From the NCBI GenBank assembly GCA_003132585.1, contig PKYG01000063.1, positions 1 through 33,087 on the forward strand: a DNA stretch of 33,087 nt. The letters are read 5' to 3'. This document shows positions 16,801 to 23,579 of this stretch, one piece after another. Position 1 is the stretch's first letter. Every line of letters starts with the position of its first letter. The position numbers were made by a program, and so were the translations under genes. This DNA is from Actinomycetota bacterium (lineage in GTDB: Bacteria; Actinomycetota; Thermoleophilia; UBA2241). Below the pieces are notes generated by a model. The model worked only from the letters and a program-made list of their open reading frames with translations, was not told the origin of the DNA and ran no database searches.

Positions 16801-17240
16801 CTGCCGGCTGGGGACACGCCGGCCAGGGCGGCATCTGTATGCCGGCTAAGGGACACGTGGTCGAGCGCGCCTACACAGAGACTGAGCTGGCCAGCTTCCG
16901 CGAGGGGGTGGCGGCGCTCGGGCTCAGCTACGAGGAGGGCATGACCTGCCTGGGCGTCACCTGCGTCGATGTCTACCTCAACGAGCGCGCCTACTGGCGC
17001 TGCGTGCCCAAGCGCGTCTGGACCTACACGATCGGCGGCTATCAGGTGATGAAGAAGTGGCTGTCCTACCGCGAGCGTCCGCTGCTCGGGCGCGACCTCA
17101 CGCCCGAGGAGGCGCGCTACGTCACAGAGATGGCGCGTCGCGTCGCCGCCATCCTGCTGCTCGAGCCGGCGCTCGATGAAAACTACGCGCGGGTGAAGGC
17201 GGATACCTACGAGTGGTCGGGAGGTGACGGCCGTGTCTAG
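13818..17240 (+). CDS. Single-chain restriction-modification enzyme (PD-(D/E)xK nuclease plus N6-adenine methyltransferase)
   Basis: An 1140-aa protein. Residues 1-180 look like a PD-(D/E)xK nuclease: GIPDGG gives D59 and AIEVKPA gives E87-x-K89. Residues 180-330 are a helical connector. The methyltransferase core has VVVLDPCCGTGAYLVE (near 382-397, SAM-binding motif I) and GNPPYNG (N510-Y513, the amino-methyltransferase motif IV). The remaining 500 residues, with YRPFDNRWLYWE, are the target-recognition region seen in type ISP and related enzymes. Unlike LlaGI-type ISP enzymes there is no helicase, so it is closer to a type IIG arrangement. GTG 13818 follows AGGAAGG. It overlaps the next gene (TIR protein) by 8 bases. 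Confidence 0.88.
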   Translation: MDALEAYFAELSANRTAGAVPETSGYGALQSLLNEIGHKLKPRVRCVINPANQGAGIPDGGLYVANQFEKQSGAPLPGQLPARGAIEVKPASDSAAAVAESEQVRKYLEHYRQVLVTTYREFVLVGYNADGERTALERFSLAETEVGFWVLAATPRKSAAVYGERLAEFLKRALLRQSQIVSPQELAWFLASYAREARARAEERDLPNWNNTRVGLEEALGMSFSGEKGEHFFRSTLVQTLFYGLFAAWVFWAEHHEPTDSEARFRWREAAGYLHIPILQKLFYDFSQPGPLGALRIDEVLDWAAEALNRVDRASFFATFKLNHAVQYFYEPFLEAFDPELRKELGVWYTPPEIVQYMVARVDQVLRSEMGIADGLADPNVVVLDPCCGTGAYLVEVLNRIAQTMAERGDDALLAHDLKQAAMSRIYGFEILPAPFVISHLQIGMLLHRLGAPFDDDSAERAGVYLTNALTGWEPPTEPKQHLLFTELEEERDKAQAVKQHAPILVILGNPPYNGFAGLAVDEERDLVEAYRSVKVVAPPQGRGLSDLYVRFFRMAERRITESVEGRGIVCFISNYSWLDGLSFTGMRERFLAVFDHIWIDNLHGDRIISEYAPDGRTSETVFALGGKSQGIKVGTAIATMVRRESRGDGSGRVSYRDFSESAAERRRSDLLSSVGGQGEGYDSIPPVSAIGLPLKPHTVSHDYLAWPHVPDLFPTSYSGLTSKRDDLVVDIRHDDLDARMQHYFSTEMGDEDVARLCSRAMISTDEYDAVATRRFLVSRGYLRDNITRYGYRPFDNRWLYWEPETKLLGRNVPEFREEALGGNRFLFTTGRTRKPTIEPPLTTRLLCDLNFMDSGARGFPLYLHAAPVALAVGAVDDAPVANLSPGARSYLAKMELDGAALFDHCISTLHSGNYRVEHRAALRGNWPRIPLPATADALLASAELGRRVSALLDVESPVDGVSTSQIRFELRLIGSIAKADGGQIDPAAGDLAVTAGWGHAGQGGICMPAKGHVVERAYTETELASFREGVAALGLSYEEGMTCLGVTCVDVYLNERAYWRCVPKRVWTYTIGGYQVMKKWLSYRERPLLGRDLTPEEARYVTEMARRVAAILLLEPALDENYARVKADTYEWSGGDGRV

Positions 17241-18198
17241 GGATCGGCCCGCGGGGAATCCCCCGACTGCTTTCATCAGCTACTCGTGGGACGACGAGTC
17301 GCACAAGGAGTGGGTTAGGGGGCTCGCCGCTCGTCTGCGCGGCGATGGTGTCGCCGTGGTTCTCGATCAGTGGGAGCTGCAGCCGGGCGACCGATTGCCC
17401 GCTTTCATGGAGGCCGCCGTCCGAGAGAACGACTACGTGCTCGTGGTCTGCACACCACCATACAAGGAGCGCTCCGACGCCCGCCAAGGCGGCGTTGGCT
17501 ACGAGGGCGACATCATGACCGGTGAACTCCTTAGTCGGGGCAATCAGCGCAAGTTCGTCCCCATACTGCGCCGCGGCGAGAGCGCAGAGGCGTTGCCTTC
17601 ATGGCTTGCCGGCAAGTACTACGTCGATCTTCGCGACTGCAACGACCGTGAGAGGGGCTACCAGGATCTGCTGACGACGCTACTTGGCACGCGCGTAGCG
17701 CCGCCTCCGCTCGGCTCCTCGTCTGCGCGGGAGAGCGGGAGGAGGCGACGCCCGGTCTCTGGTCAAGATAGCCCAGCAGGGGCCGAGGGCCCCATCCGCA
17801 TCACTGGCGTGATTGTGGACGAGGTCACCGAGCCACGCCCGGATGGCACCGGCGGCAGTGCGCTTTATCGGATCCCCTTGCGCCTCTCGCGGCGGCCGTC
17901 GCACGAGTGGGCTGGGCTCTTCGAGCGGACCTGGGACCACCCGCCGAGGTGGACGACCATGCACAGACCCGGCATCGTCTCGGTCCAGGGAGATCGCGTG
18001 ATTCTCGATGGCACAACGATGGAGGAAGTCGAGCGCTATCACCGCGACACCCTGGTGCTCGTGCTCGACAAGGTCAATCGAGAGATAGCTGCGTATGAGG
18101 AAGCGCAGCGTCGTCGCGAGGAGGAGGAAAGCCAGCGTGGAGCAGAACATCGTCGGAGCGTCGAAGACGCGTCCAAGCGGCTGCGATTCGACGAGTAG
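17233..18198 (+). CDS. TIR/SEFIR-domain protein with C-terminal ligand or effector domain
   Basis: A 321-aa protein. Residues 10-155 form a TIR_2/SEFIR domain: TAFISYSWDDESHKEWV, the DQWELQPGDRLPAFME helix, YVLVVCTP and VGYEGDIMTGEL (E91 or E98 as the candidate catalytic Glu). Bacterial TIR domains often hydrolyse NAD or make nucleotide signals. After a basic linker, residues 185-280 make a beta-rich domain (VPLRLS-like strands, HRPGIVSVQGDRVILDGTTM). The end (265-321) is a charged coiled coil. GTG 17233 is preferred because GGGAGG lies 8 bases upstream. The gene starts inside the end of the restriction-modification gene, so the two are co-translated. A joint anti-phage function is an inference. 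Confidence 0.85.
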   Translation: MSRDRPAGNPPTAFISYSWDDESHKEWVRGLAARLRGDGVAVVLDQWELQPGDRLPAFMEAAVRENDYVLVVCTPPYKERSDARQGGVGYEGDIMTGELLSRGNQRKFVPILRRGESAEALPSWLAGKYYVDLRDCNDRERGYQDLLTTLLGTRVAPPPLGSSSARESGRRRRPVSGQDSPAGAEGPIRITGVIVDEVTEPRPDGTGGSALYRIPLRLSRRPSHEWAGLFERTWDHPPRWTTMHRPGIVSVQGDRVILDGTTMEEVERYHRDTLVLVLDKVNREIAAYEEAQRRREEEESQRGAEHRRSVEDASKRLRFDE

Positions 18199-18231
18199 TC
18201 TTACTTTCGAGCTGCACTCAAGTATTCGCAC

Positions 18232-18259
18232 TTGCTTTCCGATGCACTCTGGGTACAAT
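18232..18259 (+). promoter_or_regulatory. Candidate sigma-A promoter of the NYN gene
   Basis: TTGCTT (18232-18237) and TACAAT (18254-18259) are 16 bases apart, with a purine start expected near 18266. That would give a leader of about 58 bases before the ATG at 18324. Confidence 0.55.
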
Positions 18260-18271
18260 CTAATCACTGCT

Positions 18272-18315
18272 CCCCGTCGTCCGGGCCAACGCCCGAACTG
18301 GCGGGGTTTTTCTTT
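18272..18315 (+). terminator. Terminator-like hairpin in the NYN gene leader
   Basis: CCCCG (18272-18276) pairs with CGGGG (18302-18306), and inside it CGGGC-CAAC-GCCCG forms a second stem. A run TTTTTCTTT follows at 18307-18315, directly before the ribosome site GGAGGAAG and the ATG at 18324. Any transcript reaching the gene must pass this structure, so it can act as an attenuator. It could also terminate the upstream TIR operon. Confidence 0.6.
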
Positions 18316-18323
18316 GGAGGAAG

Positions 18324-18947
18324 ATGGCCTCAGCGCGCGTTATCGTCTTTCTTGACTATCAGAACGTCTACAACGGCGCACGTGAGGCGTTCGATCTGCG
18401 TGGCCATCCCAGCCGCTACGGGCAGATCGACCCGCTCCAGCTCGCCGGGCTGGTGGTCGCTCGTCATCCTGAGGAGAGCCATCTTGCTGGCGTGCGTGTC
18501 TATCGCGGGCGCCCCGACTCGGCCCGTCAGCCTCAGGCTTACGGCGCCAACATGCGTCAATCAGACGTCCAGGAGAAGCGGGGCCGTGGGCTCGTCGAGG
18601 TGATCACACGTACCTTGCGCTATCCCTACGATTGGCCGAAGACCCCGGCGCAGGAGAAGGGCATCGACGTTGCTCTGGCAGTCGATTTCGTGACGATGGC
18701 CGCGAGCGGCACCTACGACGTTGGCGTGCTGATGTCGACGGACACCGACCTCGTTCCGGCTCTTGAGGCGGTCATTGGGCTCGGCGGTCGTCCTTACCCA
18801 CGCTGTGAGGTCGCGATGTGGTCCCGTCCTGGGGCCTACTCGCGTCGCCTTTACGTGCCTGGTAAGAAGTTGTGGTGCCACTGGCTCAACCCGGACGACT
18901 ACGCCACAGTTGAGGACCTCACCGACTACAACCTGCCGTCTTCCTAG
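18324..18947 (+). CDS. NYN-domain (PIN-like) ribonuclease
   Basis: A 207-aa protein with the NYN signature. VIVFLDYQNVYNGA supplies D11 and N14. EKGIDVALAVDFV supplies D115 and D121. The last acidic set is LMSTDTDLVPAL (D140, D142). NYN domains are metal-dependent RNases of the PIN-like superfamily. The length is normal for single-domain members and all expected acids are present. A strong GGAGGAAG sits just before the ATG. The gene has its own promoter and a leader hairpin that resembles a terminator. It follows a restriction and TIR operon and may be part of the same defence cluster, although free-standing NYN RNases also occur in core genomes. Confidence 0.88.
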   Translation: MASARVIVFLDYQNVYNGAREAFDLRGHPSRYGQIDPLQLAGLVVARHPEESHLAGVRVYRGRPDSARQPQAYGANMRQSDVQEKRGRGLVEVITRTLRYPYDWPKTPAQEKGIDVALAVDFVTMAASGTYDVGVLMSTDTDLVPALEAVIGLGGRPYPRCEVAMWSRPGAYSRRLYVPGKKLWCHWLNPDDYATVEDLTDYNLPSS

Positions 18948-19297
18948 GCTGGATCAGGCCAGCCGAGAGGCTTGTTTGACCGGGGCGCCCGTCGGCATTG
19001 GGTCGGCAGCCACTGGAGAATGCCTGGTAAAGGGCATCTTCTGCGGGTCGATCATGTGTCCGTAACCTGTGCGCGCCTGGGCCAGCGCGTTGTTGCTTGC
19101 CTGGCTCGGGATGAACTCCGCGTTGAGGTGGCCGAGACCCTCTTGGCGAGCGGAGCGAATGGGACCGGCTCGTGAAGGCTCGACACTCAGCGAGACCGAT
19201 CGCTGGTCCCCGCCAGAGGTCGCACGGGTGACACCGGTGTCAGACTGGTTTCTCATTGTCAAAGTGCCATGCGCATGGCAGACGATAGGAGACCACC
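18948..19297. other. 350-base gap with two perfect palindromes
   Basis: No convincing gene. TGACACCGGTGTCA (19229-19242) and TGCCATGCGCATGGCA (19265-19280) are both perfect palindromes, their centres about 37 bases apart, just before the ribosome site of the 83-aa gene. TTGTCA at 19256-19261 could be a -35 element between them. They look like regulatory binding sites for the downstream gene. Confidence 0.5.
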
Positions 19298-19549
19298 ATG
19301 CTACGGAAGGACATGTTCTTTACAAGCAAGACCGACGTCACGTCCATCGACATCCCCACCATGCTCGAGTTGTCTGACGACGAGTACCGGGAGTACGTTC
19401 GCAACTGTCTGCTCTTCGTCGATCACCACGATGCTCTGCGTTTCGATCCGGCAGGATGCCCGCTGGCCATCACTCGCGAGCAGATCGACATCCTCGTCGC
19501 GGAACTGGAGGCGCTGCGTTTGCAGATTCCTCCGAGGAGCGAGCTCTAG
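19298..19549 (+). CDS. Unrecognised 83-aa acidic protein
   Basis: A small soluble protein (starts MLRKDMFFTSKTD) with an acidic helical middle (TMLELSDDEYREYVRNCLLF), a central VDHHDALRFDPAG and a C-terminal helix ITREQIDILVAELEALRLQI. The HH pair and surrounding acids could bind metal, but no family is recognised. AGGAG stands 6 bases before the ATG, so translation looks real. Two palindromes lie immediately upstream and suggest tight regulation. It is monocistronic, with a diverged repeat directly downstream. Confidence 0.6.
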   Translation: MLRKDMFFTSKTDVTSIDIPTMLELSDDEYREYVRNCLLFVDHHDALRFDPAGCPLAITREQIDILVAELEALRLQIPPRSEL

Positions 19550-19599
19550 GCACTCTGGATGGTCGGCCCAGCCCCAGATCTGGACTGCAACGCAGAAGA

Positions 19600-19712
19600 C
19601 CCGAGTTGTCGATCTACCTTGCAGCTGCTGTCTCGAAAGAGATGATCGCCGACCAGCTCACGCACGCTCTGTTGCACTGTACGGCCTCTGGTGGCGTCGG
19701 CTCGCGTCGGCT
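19600..19712. repeat. Diverged dispersed repeat, copy 2
   Basis: Counterpart of 11033-11136, sharing the ATCGCCGACCAGCTCACGC block and a following GTGGCGTCGGC doublet (19694-19711). A further CGTCGGC doublet lies at 19748-19766. The minus strand reads VRELVGDHLFRD, then KVDR, comparable to the first copy. The gap 19550-19845 holds no gene I can support. Confidence 0.5.
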
Positions 19713-19845
19713 CCTCGCGTAGCTGCTGGGGGTCTTCGCAGCCGCACACGTCGGCTCGGCGTCGGCGAGACGACAGAAGTCGCTGCAAGTCTTGGCTTTC
19801 TGACGGCTGGACACGACACCTGAACCTGTGCTGCGACGCAGCAGC

Positions 19846-20694
19846 CTAGCCGGCAGTGGCGTTCCCCGGCTTGGGCCCGTTGAGCGGCGGCTTGGCCTTC
19901 GACGGTGAGAGTGACCCCGGGTCGACCAACGTGCTTCCTTCCGGACCCACCCGCACCGCCCTGCGCACCGCGCTCCCGCGCAGCAGCTTGCGCCAGGACA
20001 GGAACCACACGGTCCAACCGTTATCCCAGGCGCCGCCGCGCGGGCTTCCGGTGATCGTCACGGGGTCGCCGGGGACGGCGAGCTGATAGTAGGTCTTGGC
20101 GTGCTCGGGCGAAAGGTTCACGCAGCCGTGGCTGACGTTAGCGAAGCCTTGCTCGCCGACCGACCAGAAGGCGTCGTGCCCGTAGTCGCCGCTCCAGGTG
20201 AACTGCACCGACCAGGGCACCTGAATGTCGTAGCCCGGACCCTTCATGTGGGCGGGGTTCTGCTTCTCGATCGTGAGGTAGGTCCCGTTCGGGGTGTCGT
20301 CTCCGGGCTTGCCGGTGCTGATGGGCCAGTTGGCGAACAGGTGCCTGTCGAGGTAGATGCGCACGTGGTGGGCGCTCGTGCTGGCCACGGCGATGAGCGA
20401 ACGACCGATGACGAAGCTCTGCTTGAGGGTGTGCGTTCCGTACACGCCGGGCGCGCCCTCGATGCCGTCGAGATGCCCGACGAAGCGCACTTTGGTGTGC
20501 GCGGGCCAGTAGCGCCGGGTCCGAAAGTAGAGGGTGGAGCTCCCGTCCCAGTACCAGGCGCCGACCACGTGCTTGGAAGACCACAGGTGCAGCGAGCGCT
20601 CTACGGCGCGGCGGTCGCTGATGGGTTTGCTGAACTTGAGGATGACGGGCATGCCGACGCCATACGCCAAGCCGCTACCCTCGAAGATCTGCAT
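19846..20694 (-). CDS. L,D-transpeptidase, catalytic part of a frameshifted gene
   Basis: The YkuD domain that makes 3-3 peptidoglycan cross-links outside the membrane. The catalytic motif is intact: H173 in GDYGHDAFW and VSHGCVNL (S188-H189-G190-C191-V192-N193). Residues 1-95 are an Ig-like domain (YGVGMPVILKFSKPISDRRA, VVGAWYWDGSSTLYF). A Pro-rich tail follows the enzyme domain. The frame begins in mid-protein. The true gene continues upstream as 20675-21151 in another frame, and removing one C from the run at 20711-20715 joins FRTLTP to RHTFRMQIFEG without a gap. Either a real mutation, a homopolymer read error or, less likely, a programmed +1 shift. Confidence 0.88.
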   Translation of the reverse strand: MQIFEGSGLAYGVGMPVILKFSKPISDRRAVERSLHLWSSKHVVGAWYWDGSSTLYFRTRRYWPAHTKVRFVGHLDGIEGAPGVYGTHTLKQSFVIGRSLIAVASTSAHHVRIYLDRHLFANWPISTGKPGDDTPNGTYLTIEKQNPAHMKGPGYDIQVPWSVQFTWSGDYGHDAFWSVGEQGFANVSHGCVNLSPEHAKTYYQLAVPGDPVTITGSPRGGAWDNGWTVWFLSWRKLLRGSAVRRAVRVGPEGSTLVDPGSLSPSKAKPPLNGPKPGNATAG

Positions 20695-21151
20695 GCGGAA
20701 GGTGTGGCGCGGGGGTGAGCGTGCGGAACGTGCTCGTTACTGTCACCGTCCTGCCCGCCGCGTCGAGCGCTGTCGCGCGGACTGTGTAGCGAGTAGCGGT
20801 ATTGAGCGCCCAGTGGCTGCGCCACGTGGTGGCAGCAGCGGTGAGAACGCCGGTGACGCGCTCGCTGCCCGTCTCGACCTTGACGCTGACTATCTTCCCA
20901 TCGCTCACCTTGACGGCGATGCCCTTCTGCGGCTTTGCGCTACGGCTGCCGCTAGCGGGCGTGATCGTAAGGCGCGCGAGGGATGCGGTAGGCGTCGGGC
21001 TGGGGGACGGCTGCGAGGGACTGCTCGCGCAGGCACCGATGACGAAGCTTAGAGTCAGTGCCGTCGCGGCGGTGACCAGCACGCGCCTGGCCGGCCGCCC
21101 CCACGCGGATCTGGGCGCGCGGCAACGCGCATGTTCGGCGCGCCCTGCCAT
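20675..21151 (-). CDS. L,D-transpeptidase, lipoprotein signal and first Ig-like domain of the same gene
   Basis: The N-terminal half of the transpeptidase split by a frameshift. From ATG 21151 it has an Arg-rich N-terminus, a hydrophobic stretch (RRVLVTAATALTLSFVIGAC) and a lipobox Cys at residue 41. A Ser/Pro linker and an Ig-like domain follow (LARLTITPASGSRSAKPQKG to VTVTSTFRTLTP). After the C run (20711-20715) this frame reads APHLPHADLRG and stops, which is not family-like. An ATG at 21169 is an alternative start. Actinobacterial L,D-transpeptidases are normally one protein of about 400 aa with exactly this order, so the two frames belong together. Anchoring would depend on Lgt. Confidence 0.8.
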   Translation of the reverse strand: MAGRAEHARCRAPRSAWGRPARRVLVTAATALTLSFVIGACASSPSQPSPSPTPTASLARLTITPASGSRSAKPQKGIAVKVSDGKIVSVKVETGSERVTGVLTAAATTWRSHWALNTATRYTVRATALDAAGRTVTVTSTFRTLTPAPHLPHADLRG

Positions 21152-21635
21152 GTTGTTCCACTCACCCATCGCGAACCGCGTGAGGCTCGCAGAGCCGAAG
21201 GGGTCTTGAGGCGATTCCTGCACAGCCGCTGGCTTCCTCGTTTCGTGTCCCTCGGCAGCCAGATTCTGGTCCCTAGAGGACTGCCGAGCGTCTTCTTCCC
21301 AGACAAGGGCACGAACACAGATGCTGACGTGCCTCCAGTCGCAGGTCCAGTTCGCATGACAGCGTAGCAGCTGGCCGCGGACGTTTCCGGTCAGCAATGC
21401 GGCGGCGAGTGGGGAAGAGGGCCTGCACAGCGCGCACTTCTCCCGGCACGACACGTCATCAAGGCCTCCAGCAAGCTCAGTCCACCTCGACATGCAGGCA
21501 AGCCATCGTGAGCTGCGCTGCTAGGACGCTACCCGGCGGACAACGAGCCTCTCGTCAGGCGGGCGACCCGGTTGTTGTCTCGGCGGCTCTTCACGAACAG
21601 ACCCCCCCTTAGCGACGCGCAACGGCGTTTTCCTC
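21152..21635. other. Gap between transpeptidase and regulator genes
   Basis: Nearly 500 bases of divergent upstream DNA for the transpeptidase and the TetR gene. A minus-strand frame stays open back to 21493, but its sequence is not protein-like and it carries no ribosome site. I see no gene, tRNA or structured RNA here. Confidence 0.4.
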
Positions 21636-21664
21636 TTGACACCGGCGGAGACCCCGTCTATTAA
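21636..21664 (+). promoter_or_regulatory. Promoter of the TetR-transport-cyclitol operon
   Basis: Consensus TTGACA (21636-21641), a 17-base spacer and TATTAA (21659-21664) give a strong housekeeping-type promoter, with a start expected near 21671, inside the first operator copy. Confidence 0.75.
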
Positions 21665-21673
21665 GTAGGTACT

Positions 21674-21707
21674 TGAACAACGGTTCAGAAGCCTGAGCAG
21701 ATGTTCA
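21674..21707 (+). promoter_or_regulatory. Tandem operators for the TetR/BetI-like regulator
   Basis: TGAAC-AACG-GTTCA (21674-21687) is followed 20 bases later by TGAGC-AGAT-GTTCA (21694-21707). Both fit TGARC-N4-GTTCA. The two sit on the same helix face just downstream of the -10 element, where bound repressor would block initiation or early elongation. The regulator gene begins 54 bases further on. Confidence 0.65.
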
Positions 21708-21761
21708 GTCTCGTAAGCAGGGTCGCGCACTGGTCGTGGCAGACGGGGGAGGTCAAGGACG

Positions 21762-22412
21762 GTGACAGGTCGAGTCGCGATCGAGCACCTGAGGCGTTCC
21801 GAGCTCATTGATGCGACCATCGCCACCATCGCCGAACGCGGCTTTCTGCGCACTACGGTCAGAGAAATCGCGAGGAGAGCCAGCTGCTCTCCCGCCGCGG
21901 TCCTTTACTACTTTCCCCGCAAGGATAACCTCCTCGTGGTTGCCTTCCGCGAAGCGGATCAGCGCTTCCGGAGCCGAGTGCAGGCTGAGATTGCACTGCG
22001 TCAAGGAGCATCGAAACTCGAGCGGATCATCGAGCTGTGCTTCGCAGAGGGCGAGGAGGAGGCGCTCTGGAGCATCGAGTTCGAGGTTTGGGCTTTCGCC
22101 AGTCGCCCCGACGACGCCTACTTCCGGCAGATCTTCGAGATCGCCAACTCCGACTGGCTCGACATTCTCACGGAGGCCGTGGGCGACGCCGTCAAACGAG
22201 GCGACCTGGCAATAGCCGATGCGCGCGCCTGGGCCGTGAAGCTCGCGGCTCTGATCGATGGCTTCGGAGTCCATACCCACGTGACCAAACACGTCGACAA
22301 AGGCACCGCGCGCAGAATGCTGCTCGCGGAGATTGACTCGGTGCGTGCGCCAGCACGAGATGAGATCGAGAAGGAGGAAGAGCAATGGGCAGGACGCATG
22401 ACAACGGTATGA
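21762..22412 (+). CDS. TetR-family (BetI-like) transcriptional regulator
   Basis: A 216-aa repressor-type protein. Residues 9-55 form the TetR HTH (LRRSELIDATIATIAERGFL, TTVREIARRASCSPAAVLYY, FPRKDNLL). The rest is the ligand domain, which resembles BetI (the choline-sensing group) more than TetR itself, with FEVWAFASRPDDAYFRQ and a C-terminal HVDKGTARRMLL helix. GTG 21762 follows GGGGGAGG with 9-base spacing. It heads the operon, so it very probably represses itself and the transport and catabolic genes through the tandem sites at 21674-21707. The inducer is unknown but presumably is the imported compound or a product. Confidence 0.88.
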   Translation: MTGRVAIEHLRRSELIDATIATIAERGFLRTTVREIARRASCSPAAVLYYFPRKDNLLVVAFREADQRFRSRVQAEIALRQGASKLERIIELCFAEGEEEALWSIEFEVWAFASRPDDAYFRQIFEIANSDWLDILTEAVGDAVKRGDLAIADARAWAVKLAALIDGFGVHTHVTKHVDKGTARRMLLAEIDSVRAPARDEIEKEEEQWAGRMTTV

Positions 22413-23551
22413 CGCGGCGCGAAGTCCTCAAGTACGGCACGATGGCCGGCCTCGGATTCACTCTGCTACCGGGGCTTCTGGCTGCCTGCGGAAAGGAATC
22501 GCCTTCGGCCGTCGCCAGCGGCGTGGCGGCGAAGCTGAAGTCCGGCTCGACGATCAAGCTCCTCGCCTGGGAGGGCTACGACACCCCGGCGAACCTCGCC
22601 GCCCTCAAGAACGACTACGGCGTCAACACGAAGATCACCTACATCGCCGGCGACTCGGAGGTCTTCACCAAACTCGGGGCGCAGAAGGGCATCGGCGCCT
22701 GGGACGTCCTCACCTACAACTCTAGCCTCGCGCCCGGCCTCTATGAGATGGGCGCGCTCGAGGCGATCTCGCCCTCCTCGGTGCCCAACTCCGCGGACAT
22801 CTACCCCGAGTTCATGACCGTCGACTTCATCCATACGGGAGAGGGCGACACGGTGACGGGCATGCCCTTCTCGTGGTCCTACCAGGGCTTCGTGAGGAGC
22901 GGCAAGCTGCCGCAGCTGACCTCGTGGGACCAGCTCCTCGACCCGAGCTACAAGGGCAAGATCGTCACGGTGAACGACGCCACCACCTCAGTCGCCACCG
23001 CTTGCCTCGCCTCGGGCCTCACGCAGTACGACAAGCTTACCAAGGACCAGCTCAACCAGGCGATGGACTGGTGGTACAAGTTGAAGCCCAACCTGCGCAC
23101 GATCGTCAGCGACTACGGCGTCGCCAAAGACCTGCTCGTCCGCGGGGAGATCGACGGCACGGTTTGTGGCTGGCAGGCGCTCGTCGCTTTTGCGGCTGTG
23201 GACGGCGTCACGCTCTACCACGACTTCCCCAAGGAGGGCGTCTACGGCTACATGGACCTGCTCACCCTGGTCAAGGGGGCGAAGGACCCGGCGAACGCGT
23301 TAGGCTGGATCAACTTCATCCTTTCTCCCGACGCCCAAAAGAACCTCGCCACCGAGCTGTCCCAGGGCATCACAAACCAGAAGACCGTGCCCATGCTCTC
23401 GAAGGAGCTGCAGGACGCGTATCAGTACGCCCACCTCTCTGAGAACCTCCAGAAATCGCCGATCCGCAGGCTGCCGTCGTTCCGCGGAGAGGGCGACTAC
23501 GTCGGCTTCGTCGACTGGGCCACTGCATGGGAGCGGTTCACAGCTGCATGA
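22385..23551 (+). CDS. Tat-exported lipoprotein, polyamine-type ABC substrate-binding protein
   Basis: A 388-aa periplasmic-type binding protein of the PotD/SBP_bac_8 group. The N-terminus has a twin-arginine motif (TRREVLKYG, residues 10-18), a hydrophobic core and a lipobox LLAAC with C35. It would therefore be folded in the cytosol, exported by Tat and lipid-anchored. The mature part has the two-lobe pattern (IKLLAWEGYDTPANLAALKN, FSWSYQGFVR, LASGLTQYDKL, FILSPDAQKNLA). The start at 22385 follows AAGGAGGAAGAG and overlaps the regulator by 28 bases; an inner ATG at 22409 forms ATGA with the regulator stop. The binding-protein class usually takes up polyamines, opines or other small cations. 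Confidence 0.88.
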   Translation: MGRTHDNGMTRREVLKYGTMAGLGFTLLPGLLAACGKESPSAVASGVAAKLKSGSTIKLLAWEGYDTPANLAALKNDYGVNTKITYIAGDSEVFTKLGAQKGIGAWDVLTYNSSLAPGLYEMGALEAISPSSVPNSADIYPEFMTVDFIHTGEGDTVTGMPFSWSYQGFVRSGKLPQLTSWDQLLDPSYKGKIVTVNDATTSVATACLASGLTQYDKLTKDQLNQAMDWWYKLKPNLRTIVSDYGVAKDLLVRGEIDGTVCGWQALVAFAAVDGVTLYHDFPKEGVYGYMDLLTLVKGAKDPANALGWINFILSPDAQKNLATELSQGITNQKTVPMLSKELQDAYQYAHLSENLQKSPIRRLPSFRGEGDYVGFVDWATAWERFTAA

Positions 23552-23579
23552 GACGCTGTCGTCTTTCCGAGGAGCAGCA

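Noticed and set aside
18954-19262. Minus-strand open frame of about 100 codons with fairly GC-rich third positions
   Set aside because: No ribosome site, a weak codon-position pattern, and it would run through one of the palindromes; it looks like an open frame by chance.
19822-19842. GCTGCG-A-CGCAGC palindrome after the transpeptidase as a terminator
   Set aside because: Loop too short and no T run on the transcript side.
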